64,000 bases of DNA. Origin: Mytilus edulis (lineage: Eukaryota; Mollusca; Bivalvia; Mytilida; Mytilidae). Positions 10,807-22,792 of this stretch are shown one piece after another. Where the stretch lies: contig NC_092346.1 of assembly GCF_963676685.1 (NCBI RefSeq), forward strand, positions 73,919,821-73,983,820, in the 5' to 3' direction. The notes beneath the pieces were generated by a model. It was not told the origin of the DNA. It worked only from the letters and a program-made list of their open reading frames with translations, and did no database searches. Made by a program: the position numbers and the translations under genes. How positions within the stretch are numbered: the stretch's first letter is position 1; every line of letters begins with the position of its first letter.

Positions 10807-10885
10807 GACCTTAAAAGAAGTTTAAGTGTAACAAAAACTTATCATGAATAATATGAACAAAAATACATAGTGTATACAAAGTGTT

Positions 10886-10985
10886 TTAATAAGCTCTAGA
10901 TAAAGCATCTGCTATTACATTATCGTTACCCTTAATATGTTTTATAATTACATCATATTCCTGTAACAATAAACTCCACCCAGTT
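10886..10985 (-). pseudogene. Ty3/gypsy RNase H C-terminus
   Basis: The minus-strand frame reads W-S-L-L-L-Q-E-Y-D-V-I-I-K-H-I-K-G, then N-V-I-A-D-A-L-S-R and a stop at 10886-10888. The A-D-A-L-S-R motif closes the RNase H domain in Ty3/gypsy pol. Integrase normally follows here. Instead the frame stops and only about 100 bases separate it from the LTR. The 5' part is lost where the satellite begins. Confidence 0.8.
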
Positions 10986-10992
10986 CACTATT

Positions 10993-11860
10993 CATTATTC
11001 AATATTAAAAAATGAATATTGAATAATGGAATGGACTGCTATGACCCTTCACTTCCTAATTACAGATATATACTATACCTCAATCGGAACAAAAGGTATA
11101 TAGTCAATATGTTCCGCAACGGATATTACAGGAGTAACGAAGGACTTGAATATCGAAATACGCGTGAACATTTAGAAATAGCCAATTTTGAATAATGAAA
11201 TGGATATTTTGAATAATAGAATGGACTGCTATGACCCTTCAGCCCCTAATTACAGATATATAATATACCTCATTCGAAAGCTTGTCAAGAGAGGAACAAA
11301 AGTTATATAGTCAGTATGTTCCGCAACGCATATCAGAGAAGTAACTAAGGATTTAAATATCGAAATTCGCGTGAACATTGAGAAATAGCCAATTTTGAAT
11401 AATGAAATGGATATTTTGAATAATGGACTGGACTGGTAGGACCCTTCAGCCTCTAATTACAGATATATATTATACCTCAATCGAAAGCTTATCTAGAGAG
11501 GAACAAAAGGTATATAGTCAATATGTTCTGCAACGCATATTAGAGGAGTAACTAAGGACTTAAATATATAATACGCGTGAACATTTAGAAATAGCCAATT
11601 TTGAATAATGAAATGGATATTTTGAATAACGGAATGGACTGCTATGACCCTTTAGCCCCTAATTACAGATATTTTATGCCTCAATCGAAAGCTTATCAAG
11701 ATAGAAACAAAAGGTATATAGTCGATATGTTCCGCAACGCATATTAGAGGAGTAACGAATGACTTAAATATCGAATTAAGCGTGCAAATTAAGAAATAGC
11801 CAATTTTGAATAATGAAATGAATATTTTGAATAATGGATTCGATATTGGGCTGATTTAAG
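10993..11860. repeat. ~206 bp satellite, about four copies
   Basis: The phrase GCCAATTTTGAATAATGAAA starts at 11181, 11388, 11594 and 11799, giving periods of 207, 206 and 205. Each unit carries TGGACTGCTATGACCCTTCA, a TTACAGATATAT stretch and an ATATGTTCCGCAACGCATAT segment. The array starts with an inverted repeat (CATTATTCAATATT at about 10993, its complement at 11016-11029) that also cuts the Ty3/gypsy remnant. Confidence 0.88.
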
Positions 11861-12158
11861 TATGCAGTCCGCCATTTTGGATTTTACCGGAAGTGCGACA
11901 TTTTTTTTCAAATGCCTCCCTATCTGAAATAAAAGAGTAATAGTTGAGGAAGGTCTATGCCAAATTTCATGCTTGTAGCAGGATGTGCACAATTTTTCAC
12001 AAAGCCGCCGTACTACTAATACAAAAGACACTCATACTGTTGAGAAACAAACAATTTAAATCATATCCTATTATAAATGTTCCGAAAACAAATGTTTAAT
12101 CATGCATGCAAAGTCTAAAGTTGCTTGTAGATTCGTTCAAAACTAAGTTTCACCTTTT
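11861..12158. other. Spacer with a bivalve-type repeat fragment
   Basis: Contains CCAAATTTCATGCTTGTAGC-like text typical of dispersed repeats. No gene. Confidence 0.35.
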
Positions 12159-12598
12159 TATGGAACGCCACAGCTGCCTTATGTGGAATTCTGATATAAT
12201 GTTATGTTGTTTTATTATTACTTGATAATATTTTGTCTTTACATAAAAATGGTTTTGACTTTACGTAATGATGTTTCGATATAACTCAATATCGAATAGT
12301 AGTTACTTAATCATATTTCGACATTACACGACATGGTTTCGTATTGAATTTTTTCGTATTGAATAGTTTTGTCATTACTTAATATGGTTTTGCCATAACT
12401 CGATGTGGTTTCACCATTATTTTAAGTGGTTGTTTCATTAGACAATAAGGTTTTAACATTACTTGATGTGTATGTGACTTAACATTATGTAGTTGTTTCA
12501 CTACATGATGTTGTTTTGTTGTTTCGTAATGATGATTTGCCAATTTTTTATATGGTTTAAACATAATGTAATGACGATTTGACACTACATGATGTGGT

Positions 12599-12699
12599 AT
12601 GATTGCCAATGAGACAACTGTCCACAAGAGACCAAAATGACACAGACATTAACAACCATAGGTCACCGTACGGCCTTCAACAATGAGCAAAGCCCATAC
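12599..12699 (-). mobile_element. 5'-truncated family B insertion in the left arm
   Basis: A 101 bp piece (reverse of GGTATGGGCTTTGCTC...CAATCAT) is flanked by a 16 bp direct repeat, CACTACATGATGTGGT, at 12583-12598 and 12700-12715. The right arm of the foldback lacks the insert. A duplication of this length fits target-primed retroposition. Because the arm is itself made of subrepeats, part of the match could be pre-existing. Confidence 0.6.
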
Positions 12700-13159
12700 C
12701 ACTACATGATGTGGTCCTTTCATTTTTGATGTGGTTATCACATTACGTGGTGGAGGTAAAACCACGTGACCATTCCGGAAAGACTAGTTCTGTTTTTAGA
12801 TCATAGATTTCCATGTTTTTATGTGCCTTGGTTGAGTGTGGCCATCCATCGATTTAGAGTTTAAATTAAAGTTTGGGTTGCTTTTCGAATTAAACTTTCA
12901 GTTAAGTCTTCGATCTATTGCATTAAGTTTCGGGTTCAATTTCAAGTCTGAGTCAATTTAAAGGTAGCATTCGAGTTACAATAATGAATTTGACCTCAAC
13001 TTTGAATTTAAGGCGCCTTTTTGGGTAGAGTTTAAGTTAGAGTGGAATATGCGTTTCGTTTAGATTAAGATTTCGAATTAAAATTGGAGTTATCTAATAT
13101 GAGTTCGTCACGGTATTTAATTTTTTCTATCTAAGATCAAGGGCTTTTGTCCGGGCTTA

Positions 13160-13565
13160 CAAAAAGTGGACCGAGGGGTATTTGTACAAAAGATAAACAA
13201 TGTTACATTAAAATTGAGAATGGAAATGGGTAATGTGTCAAACAGACAACAACCCGACCAAATAAAAAACAACAGCAGAGGGTCACCAACAGGTCTTCAA
13301 TGTAGCGAGAAATTCCCACACCCGGAGGCGTCCTTCAGCTGGCCCCTAAACAAATATATACTAGTCCAGTGATAATGAACGCCATACTAATTTCCAAATT
13401 GTACACAAGAAACTAAAATTAAAATAATACAAGACTAACAAAGGCCAGAGGCTCCTGACTTGGGACAGGCGCAAAAATGCGGCGGGGTTAAACATGTTTG
13501 TGAGATCTCAACCCTCCCCCTATACCTCTAACCAATGTAGAAAAGTAAACGCATACATTGTACAA
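13160..13565 (-). repeat. Repeat family A copy
   Basis: Nearly full-length match to 47345-47765: GTCGGGTTGTTGTC, CATTGAAGACC, GGGGCCAGCTGAAGG, CCTGTCCCAAGTCAGGAGCC and GGGGGAGGGTTGAGATCTCA, read on the minus strand. Confidence 0.75.
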
Positions 13566-14324
13566 AACCCAACATAGAAATTGAAATAAAGTCCGATGTG
13601 TAATGATTACCAATGAGATTACTATCCACTAAAGTTTAAATGCCACAGTAATGGACGTACACAATCATAGGCAAACGTTCATCCTTCAACGCACCGTATG
13701 GTAAAAAAGGCTACAAAGGCTACCACGTGAAAATGTGAAACAATTCAAATTCAAAACGAAACAATCTACGAAAAACAAATATGACGCACATGAAACAATG
13801 GCAACCATTGAACCACAGGTCTTCGAGTGGCTTTAGCAGGCACATACAGAAAGTGCACGTGGTGGAGTTTAACATGTATGTGAGCGATAAACCCTAACAT
13901 AAACTCGGACTGTAATATAACAATACAACATAAGAAAATATAAAAAAAAATATCCAATAGGCTTAAATCAATAGATCGGTATTACTAGGTAATATAAATC
14001 CATTGGGGATGATCTCGCGTGCTCCAGAAGGTTAAACAGATTCCGCTTAAGGTATGGTAGCTGTCGTGTAATTAGTGAAAGTATACACCCAGTGATTGCC
14101 GACAATAAAGTACAAGTCTTTTGATTTTTAAGTTGAACCTTGGTGTCTTGTTTGTAAATGTATATGAACATGTATATATGTAATTGTTAATGTATAATTG
14201 GTATCCTCTTGTAGCACCATACGTGTGCCTAAGTTGAAATAAATTGTCTTGTCTTGTCTTGCCATTATTATTGCGGCAATGAAACACATCAAACCTATGT
14301 TTCGTTGTCGTTAGTGGCGTCGGC

Positions 14325-14525
14325 CATTTAGATTGTCAGATTTTTCGTTTAAATTGTTTTTACATTTTTCATTTCGGGACCTTTTATAGCATATTATGTG
14401 GTATGGATTTTGCTCATTTTTGAAGACTATACAGTCAAATATAGTTGTTTAAATCTTCTACGTCATGTGATAAATATTTGGATGAGAGTTGTCTCATTGG
14501 CAATCATACCACATTTTCTTATTTC
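14325..14525 (+). repeat. Repeat family B copy
   Basis: Diverged copy ending GTTGTCTCATTGGCAATCAT ACCACAT; starts from the GGGACCTTTTATAGC region. Non-coding. Confidence 0.65.
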
Positions 14526-15729
14526 TATATACGTTGTTTTTTTGCATTAAATATTACCGAATTAAACTGTTTTGGTATGATACATTTGAAAAACTCAATG
14601 GATTAGTACAAAACTTGTATAGGAGTTATTCTTCAAGTTCAAGACAAAAACATTTCTTTTTTAATTTTGTATTTACCGATATATGTACAAATAAATGTAA
14701 AGTCAACATTACGCTTTTACACTGACAGCAGCAATATCAGACGAGGCGAGAATTCCGTGGAATCTTTCATGAATTATTATATAATACTGCTTCTATTTGA
14801 GAATTAAGAAAGAAGTATAAACGGCAGGACCAAATAGTTTAGGGATATCCCCCGTATGGCCGAAAGGCTGTAAATAGTTTAGTACTATTTTTTTATTTTT
14901 GTCTGCCGTTCCACTTTTTAATACCTAGTAACTCTGAACAAAAAGTCGAACTTTAATTTGAACTTGAACTTAATGGATAGCGAAACTCAAGGACATTAAA
15001 CAAACGACATAGTGCAATCAGTTTAAAAATAGTTTTTCCGAAATGGTCACGTGGTTTTACCTGCACCACGTAATGTGATAACCACATCAAAGAATGAAAG
15101 GACCACATCAAATACTGAAACAAGCACATCATGTAGTGTCAAATCGTCAAATTTGAAACATCATTACGTAATTTTAAAACCATATAAAGAACTGGCAAAT
15201 CATCATTACGGAACAACAAAACCACATCATGTAATGAAATAACTACATAGTCACATACACATCAAGGAATGTTAAAACCACATTGCTTAATGAAACAACT
15301 ACATTAAATAATGGTGAAACCACATCGACTAATGACAAAGCCAAATTGATTAATGACAAAACCATATCAAGTCATGATAAAACTATATCAAGTCAATACG
15401 AAACGGTTTACCATATCGTAAAATATAAAAATATCATTAAGTAATGACTATTCCATATTGAGTTATATCAAAACATCATTATGTAAAGACATAATATCAT
15501 CAAGTCACAATTAAACAACATAACGTAATATGAGATTTCCATATAAGACAGCTGTGGCGTTCCATACCTTTTCACAGTGTTTGGTAATAGTTTGAACAAT
15601 TTCAGTGTTTTAAATTTGCAACCTTATCCTTTGGTTTTCCTTTTGAATTAGAGTTTTAAAGTCGGTGAGAAAGAAGACAACAACAACATATTGAATAACT
15701 AACATTCTATGTCTAATTTTATTGTCGTA

Positions 15730-15969
15730 TTAATTTCTGTTTCTGTTATTTTTGTTGCTCTTCTTTCCTTTGCTTTTCGTATTGTTCTTGTTTTTCTTAT
15801 CTTTCTTATTCTTCTTATTTTTCGTATTCATTGTGTCTTTGATCCAATCTAAGTAAGCAGCAATTTTGGTATGAACACTTGGTGTAGGTCCATTACATTT
15901 AAGCCCAAAGGATAGTAAGCCAGCTAGCTTGTTATCGTTATTGCAAATCACAGGTCCACCACTATCGCC
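15730..15969 (-). CDS. Serine protease, last exon (Ser195, basic tail)
   Basis: Minus-strand exon starting G-D-S-G-G-P-V-I-C after an AG acceptor at 15970-15971; it ends at a stop at 15730. It supplies the catalytic Ser195 and the L-L-S-F-G segment of the substrate pocket. It closes the chymotrypsin fold with P-S-V-H-T-K-I-A-A-Y-L-D-W-I. Where trypsins normally stop, about 35 more residues follow, almost all Lys, Asn, Asp, Ser, Thr and Arg: a charged low-complexity tail. Position 226 is Ser where trypsin has Gly. The exon joins the previous one in phase 0. The tail could give electrostatic anchoring (inference). Confidence 0.9.
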   Translation of the reverse strand, partial: GDSGGPVICNNDNKLAGLLSFGLKCNGPTPSVHTKIAAYLDWIKDTMNTKNKKNKKDKKNKNNTKSKGKKSNKNNRNRN

Positions 15970-16803
15970 CTGTATATATAATAGAATCTCTGAAGGAAAA
16001 AAACGGTTGTATGCAAAGCCACAGTAGTTAGTAAATTAGTTCTTCTTGGACTAATTTCAACTATACAGGTTGTCAAATCTGCTTAACAATTTGAAATAGT
16101 ACCACAATCACAGATTTGTTTATCTATTCTATAACATTCTGTCATTACAATTATGGAACATGTCCTTTATCATCATTACAGTTGTAATGCAATTCAAGCA
16201 AACGCACTCCAATTAATAGTTAGAACAAAGCATACAAACTACATGTAGCCTTTTATAACAGATTACATTTAAGAGTTGTTCATGATTTTGGTCAACTTGG
16301 GGGATTTCGATTAAAACTTGCGTTTTGTGATCAGAAATGCCAATAATTCATTCCATGGCCATACAAATGGTTTCAAGTCTTCAATGCTATGGGTTTGCTT
16401 TATTCTTGTCATTTATATCTTAACAGAAACAATGATTGAAAAGTTATTTTGATTAAAAAATAAACAAGATACCATAAGTGGTTACATGCTTTGACGTCGA
16501 TATATATTTTGTATCATAAAAAGTCAGACGTACGATAGTTTTAACACTTTTTTGTTAAAGCATACCAAAATCATTAAATGTACTTGTTTCATATTTTTCA
16601 TGCCGGAGCCTTTTTTATAGCTGACCATGCGGTATGTCATGTTCTCATAGTTGACGGCTGTACTGCTTATAATTGCCAACATGCAGTTCATTTGAACTCT
16701 GGTGGATAGTTGTCTCTTTGGTAGTCATACCACATATCATTAAATTTATATAAGTTGAAAAATTTACAAATGATAGATTTTGGGTAAAATAAAATGTAGT
16801 TAC
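15970..16803 (-). other. Protease intron with family B copy
   Basis: GTAACT...AG intron of 834 bp. A diverged family B copy lies at about 16575-16745, reaching into the region next to the exon. Nothing else is recognised. Confidence 0.6.
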
Positions 16804-16943
16804 ATTACATGAATCCTTTCCAATCTCCTGAAGACAAAGTATTTTGTTCCAATAAATCTCAGGCATGAAATTAGCAGTTCCACAGTATGTTTTATTGACT
16901 GCAGGCATAGACAATATTTGCAGACGATCGGGTAAATTCCCCT
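16804..16943 (-). CDS. Serine protease, exon with Asp189 region
   Basis: 140 bp, between acceptor AG at 16944-16945 and donor GTAACT from 16803. It encodes G-N-L-P-D-R-L-Q...K-T-Y-C-G...K-I-L-C-L-Q-E and ends G-K-D-S-C-N. The Asp in K-D-S-C aligns with residue 189 at the base of the S1 pocket, predicting cleavage after Lys or Arg. The two Cys fit the C168-C182 bridge. It joins upstream in phase 1, completing a Glu codon, and downstream in phase 0 to G-D-S-G-G-P. Confidence 0.9.
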
Positions 16944-18170
16944 CTGTAATCAAATATTTTTAATAATCTCGTTGGTTCATATCTGTCATATTTATTTTCC
17001 AGTTAATTGATATGTTAAAATCAAGATCGTTGGTTTTCTCGTTTTGATTATTTCGCATTTGTTATGTCCGGGTCTTTTATAGCTGACCATAATGTATTGC
17101 TGTTTCTCATTGTTAAAGGTCATACGCTTTAACTGTTTACGGCCATGCAGTTATAACATTTGTGAATAGCTATCGTTTTTTTATAATATTACCACATCTT
17201 ATTTATATATTAGTATAAATGTTTTATTGTCATTCGTATACTTATGTTTTTACTTTTGTCCTTTTTACTTCCGCTCCCATTTGTGGAGAAGCCATTTAAT
17301 GAACCATTTCGGAAAGACTTTACAAATAAAACATTATCAAAATAACAGCTGTTAATTTTAGAGGTCGGATACGTCAATACTATATTGCTCTGTTCCCTTT
17401 ATCAAATGCACTTGTTAGTTTTATTTTACATTCACATACTTTTCATTTATTCACAAACGAATTCAACGGGTATGGTCGTGGTTTCTGGCAGATAGTTGAT
17501 GCGCATGGCAAATGAATCATTCATAGGAGAAGACGCTTTTGTTTTGTGTACTATTATTCGTCTGTTTGTCGTTCTCTTTTTTAGCCATGGCGTTGTCAGT
17601 TTATTTTCGATTTATCAGTTTGAATGTCTCTCTGATATCTTTTACCCCTCTTTTTTTATGCTGTTGACGAGTCGTGTCTCGTTGTTTTTGGAGGTCATAT
17701 GGTTTCCTCAGTTTTTGTTTAATTACCAAAAAAGTTTAATGGTTTTACGGGAAACAACTGTCGCTTTCATTGGTTTTGAATCAAGCTTAAACTGATTTGG
17801 TTGACATATTTGTATGTTTTATAGTGACTAAGATTATAACACAAAGTTACAAAGTACATGCATACAGATATTGCAGAAATTATGTTCTATCAAAGATTTA
17901 AACTTAAAAAGACAAGCGAAAGTTACCAATTGGATATTCAAACTAAGGACAATACCATGGCCAATAAAGAACGATTTTTTAAAGTTTCAATCCTTGATAA
18001 AAAATACTTACTGCCATATCTGTATTCTATACACTTATATTTTATTATATAAAAGATATTTTTGACTTGAAGGTGAAAAAAGAGAGCCAAAAGTATTATC
18101 ACTTATTTGCATGCACAGTTGATATTTTGTTTACAGTAAATTTAAAAAATTTCAATTTTATAAAACATAC
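16944..18170 (-). other. Protease intron with repeat fragments
   Basis: Holds a family B copy (about 17025-17205) and a Penelope-like 3'-tail fragment on the plus strand (about 17530-17690, with the GGCGTTGTCAGTTTATTTTC phrase). The rest is AT-rich. Confidence 0.6.
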
Positions 18171-18330
18171 CACCGTTACGACCCCATCCTGTTATTGTGC
18201 ACAAGTCTCCTGTGTAATTTTTGCCTATATCAGTTTCAAGATTGATTTTATTGATGGTAGATCCGAATTTAAGCGGTTTTTGAAGCTGCAGTAGCATGAT
18301 GTCATTATAGATACCATCATAGTCTTTGGG
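18171..18330 (-). CDS. Serine protease, exon with catalytic Asp102
   Basis: 160 bp, between acceptor TTTTAG and donor GTATGT. It reads P-K-D-Y-D-G-I-Y-N-D-I-M-L-L, where the Asp of D-I-M-L-L is the triad Asp102. It ends G-D-L-C-T-I-T-G-W-G-R-N-G, the Cys136 and T-G-W-G block. It contributes 53 codons plus one base, joining in phase 0 upstream and phase 1 downstream. Confidence 0.92.
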
Positions 18331-20391
18331 CTAAAACATAAAGAATGAAATTCAATTAAACAGTATTTGCAGACGTGTTATTCACATGTATACACATATA
18401 TCTATACAGAAACTATTTTGTCTAAGTGTCTTCTATATTACACATAAGGGTGTACTTAGGTGAGGTTTTGGAATTTGTGTCAAATGTTCGGACTCCTTGG
18501 TGTTTTACTATACAATACTATGTAAAATATTTTGCCCCATAACTCTCATTTATTTTTTCATATAAGACTTCATAGCTCAAGAAAGGTCATTTACCAAAAT
18601 TTTAGAAGATTCTTGATTTTCATTCTTTTGATTTGAGACCCAATTAATATCAATGCAAATATAAGATAAAAGTCCGAGTCAGCCTTTTTCCGACATATTT
18701 CAAATCTCAAATATCTCGAAAAGGAGGTCCATGATCTATCAATATTTTTAGCTTATCCTTATCCTTAATCGATGCTCTACCGGCTTATAGTTTAATTTTG
18801 ATTTCTTAATTTAATAATTTTTAAATAACCGCACCTAAGTACATCCATAAGGAAGACACCAAATTAGCTAGTCATGTATATTTTTTTCAGGCATAATGAT
18901 ATTTTGTCTTTTATTTGCACTTGCATGTTGTCATAATTTGTGAAAACAGAACTTTGTCATTTGAAATATTCATATTCTTGAATCCTTTGACGCCGTAAAG
19001 TTCTTTCTATGTGTATTCAATATTACATGAAATTGCTCTACGTATATTAATAAATCCAAACATTCTAAAGAGTAGGACCCAGTTTCTTTTATTTAAGTTT
19101 TTTGTAATGATTTTACTACTACACCGACAAATATACAACGAGATTAAACATTTACATTCTAAAAACAAATAACTTCTCACCAATTTAGATGCATGTCTTA
19201 CAGTTTTATACATTGAAAGAAATCATTGACAGAGCAGGCAATAAACAATGTCTTTGAATAATTTAACAATAATATCGACTGTTCAGAGCAACATAACTCT
19301 CCTCCAGTTTCTCTAACATATTTTTATCGGTTTATGAAAAAATCTTAGTGTAAGACAAATATCCACAAAATACATTCACCCAGTTCATTTATAAGATTTT
19401 AGTTTAAAGCTACTATATGTACACGAATCATTTGTTTTTACAGTTTGATTTAGAAGAAATACCAACATATAATAATATATATATAGGCAGTTCAAAGCAA
19501 CTATATTTGTTAATTTCTGTGTCATTTTGGTTACTTATGAATAGTTGTCTCATGGGCAATCATACTACATCTTCTTTTTTATAGCTAGACAATACAATTA
19601 ACTATCTAATTACTAACACAAGTCTATATTAATATTCTTGTAATTGTTATAAAATACACCAAACATCATTACATTACTTTCGAACAGCGGTCTAGTCAAA
19701 AGTTTTGTTTTCCAATCTTACAAGGTACACACACACATAAAAAATAAAAATGAAAGCTACAAATGTAAATAACAGCTTTGTAATTAGAATACTGTCTCGT
19801 TCATCAAACATATTGTGCAACTCCCGCTAACATGTCAAATCGCCGCCATATTCTGTATGTATGTGCCTGTCTGAAGTCAGGAGCCTGTAATTCATTGGTT
19901 GTCGTTTGTTGATGTATTATTTGTTTTTCGTTATTTTTTGTACATAAATTAGGCCGTTATTTTTTCTCGTTTGAATTGTTTTACATTTGTCATTAGCATA
20001 TTTGTAAACCTTATCATGTTAAGCATTTTCGATATATGCAACTTATCGTAACCTTTCAAGATCAATAATTTCTTATATATATATTCCTTCAATCGGGAGG
20101 ATTAAGAATGCACCATTTGTAGAGTGGGGCATGTCTCAATTCGTTAGTTAACGTAAAAAAATTATAAGTTTGACGTTTTTAAAAAACACTCCAATGTTAT
20201 AAATCATTAGCTGCCAAATATGTTGTATTTGTTCTGTTGATAAGAATTGTGATGATACATGTTGTGTTGTTTTAAAACCTACCGTGTTGTACCGGCGGAT
20301 GGAACGGAAAGACGAAAAAAATTGGCTGATTTCAATATTTTCTCATTCCTATACATAGTGTAGTAAAATATGTAAAACTGAAAGCACATAC
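18331..20391 (-). other. Protease intron
   Basis: About 2 kb with family B fragments near 19500-19580 and 19840-20010. No other exon-like open stretch with serine protease motifs is seen. Confidence 0.55.
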
Positions 20392-20473
20392 CCTATAGAA
20401 GTTTTTCAAAGGTACAATAGTTGTCATCTGACTCCTAAAAGAGCTTCCAGCTGCTATTCGTATATCCTTCGCC
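20392..20473 (-). CDS. Serine protease, 82 bp exon
   Basis: Acceptor TTTTAG and donor GTATGT bound an 82 bp exon encoding A-K-D-I-R-I-A-A-G-S-S-F-R-S...P-L-K-N-F-Y-R. This is the surface-loop region between His57 and Asp102; the A-G-S form is usual in the family. The first base completes a Lys codon from the preceding exon; the 3' end is phase 0. Confidence 0.88.
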
Positions 20474-22792
20474 CTAAAATGACAAAAAAACAAAAGGTAA
20501 AAGTCTGGTTATCATTACAATTATATAAGCAACAGTAAACATATTAATCCTTAAGGCAAACATATTTTAGAAGATTTTAATGCACAGTAGTGCAACTCAT
20601 AGGTATATTGGCGAAGATATGATAAATAAAGGCAACAGTAGCTATAGTATACCGGTGTTCAAAACTCGTAAATCCATGGACAAAAAACAAAATCGAGGTA
20701 ACAAACTAAAACTGAGGGAAACGCTTTAAATATAAGAGGAGAACAATGACACAACATTAAAATGTAACACACACAGAAACGGACTAAGCATTAGACAAAA
20801 TCCGATGAGAATAACAAATATAACATCAAAACCAAATGCATGAATTGGGGATAGAAAAGTACCGTGACACGTTTTATAGTAATGTGAATTCACACTCAAA
20901 TATAAGAGAAAACAAACGACACAACGGAAACACAACGTTAAAATGTAGCACACACAGAAACGAACTATAATATAACAATGACCATATTCCTGACTTGGTA
21001 CAGGACATTTTTAAAGAAAAAAATGCCGGGTTGAACCTGGTTTTGTGGCATGCCAAACCTCGCACTTTAATAGCAATGTTAAATATAACATTAAAATGAC
21101 AACAAAATATTACAGGACTACAATACAGATAAATAGGAGAACATATAAGACAAAGAAACACATGAATAAACATGAAAAAGGCATCAGATTTAAAATACAA
21201 TACGCCATAAACGCGCCTCGTCCACACAAGACTTACCAGTGACGCCCAGATATAAAAGTTACAAAACAAATACAAAGTTGTACAGAACTGAGGATCAAAA
21301 GTTCAAAAAGGTTGTGCCAAATACGGCTAGGGTTTGCTGCTTGGGATAAGAACACACTTATTATTTAAAACAATTTATGCTATTTATTGCAAACAGTATA
21401 TTTTATCAAATGAATATAAAAGATATACATGATAAAACTGAAGTATTAACTAATTACAGAAAACAAAATCCGGAACATAGTGTATTCATGTTTATAGCCA
21501 TATATAAAAACAAGATATATAATTCATTTGATCATGGTGAAGGTTTCATTAAACACTGTGACAAGCTTAAACCTCTACGGCATATCAATTCAGTAGTAAA
21601 CCACATCGAGTACTATACAATCCAAGTAAAAAAGATATAGAAATCATTTGATAATAGAAATTATAATACCTCAGTTATCATTTTCTATATAAAATAAGTG
21701 CACAATACTTTGACTATTTCTTCAAATTTCAAGCTTTGAACTAATGAACCGGTCAATATTTTCCAACTGATGGACCTCGATGAAACTATTTGACCGCAAG
21801 CGTCAATATATAACGCGGCATTTACAATCCAGCTACGGGATTGGAGGATTTTAGATCCACGGGAGTAACGATGTCGCTTTTAACCTTATTACTCTAGGGT
21901 TGACGCAAGTGCAAAACGTAGCATTTCAGAATGATTAAATAAAGTTATCATTATGGTTGGGATTCTGCTTTATATATTACGACAGTTGATTTATCACAGC
22001 TATTTATTGTCTGTTGTCTTTTTCGATATTATAAAACACTTACTGACTGGATATTTGTAGTATAGGAAGTTTATTCTCCCCTCGGATACAACTATTGCCC
22101 TTGTTACGCCTCTGGACAATAGTTGCACCTCGGGGGACAACAAACTTACTATTCCACTTATACTCAGTCAATAAGTATACAATATTACATAAGGTGTAGC
22201 ATTCTACTATTTTTATCGGACATTAGAATCACGTACATTTAAGGATTATTTTACGTATCCGTATACTTGTTTCTATGTTTACCTTTAATATCTATTTATA
22301 TATGTTAATTGGTGGTCAATATAAAATATCTTGCTAAATGTAGACTTATGACGTCTTGACGTCACACATATCAACCACAGAAAAATCACCGTAGCAGACA
22401 AAAAGAAATTTTGCAAGTTTATCACTGAATATTTAAAAAAAATTATATTTAAATGCAGAAGACAAAAAAGCTAATGCGAGAAGCTATGAAGTTGTTGAAA
22501 AATAGTGATATTTTCAATATCATATTATAATTCTTCAAAAAACACAATTTAGAAAATACACAGAAAAAACCTTGAACGCCATTTCCCAAATACATTATTT
22601 TTTACGGAGTTCATCACATAAATATTATTTATTGTAAAAACAAAAGTAGCATGAAATGAAACTGAAAAGTGTATGAGTCCCCTGCACTATTACCTAATTG
22701 CAGACTTATGAAAACAAGTCCATTTCATCATTAACAGTTTTAGCTGTATTAATCTTTAAATTAATTTATAAACTGTAAATAAGCAAGCTTAC
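20474..22792 (-). other. Protease intron with repeats and a hairpin
   Basis: About 20690-21250 is a dispersed repeat in which ACACACAGAAACG and the CACAACRTTAAAATGTA phrase occur twice (near 20750 and 20930). An imperfect palindrome lies at about 22039-22178. Open frames here look like repeat noise. Confidence 0.55.
22039..22178. repeat. Imperfect palindrome with ~60 bp arms
   Basis: CTTACTGACTGG...AAGTTTATTCTCCCCTCGG...CAACTATTG is followed, after about 15 bases, by its diverged reverse complement (CAATAGTTGCACCTCGGGGG...GTCAATAAG). It resembles a small foldback MITE. Confidence 0.6.

Larger units (their letters stand above)
12159..15565. mobile_element. Foldback element with ~530 bp inverted arms
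   Basis: The left arm (12159-12790) and right arm (15030-15565) are inverted repeats starting TATGGAACGCCACAGCTG. Both are built of degenerate ~30 bp subrepeats around ACCACATCATGTAATGAA. CCTTTT flanks both outer ends, suggesting a 6 bp target duplication. The interior (12791-15029) has no transposase; it holds other repeats: family A at 13160-13565 (minus), family B at 13590-13700 (minus) and 14325-14525 (plus), a Penelope-like 3'-tail fragment near 14005-14090, and a degenerate GAGTTTAAGTTT-rich stretch at 12840-13080. Probably non-autonomous; superfamily unassigned. Confidence 0.72.

Noticed and set aside
20726..21275. Hydrophobic minus-strand frames resembling membrane proteins.
   Set aside because: They lie in a dispersed repeat within the protease intron, overlap each other and repeat the same phrase; AT-rich antisense sequence gives such frames by chance.
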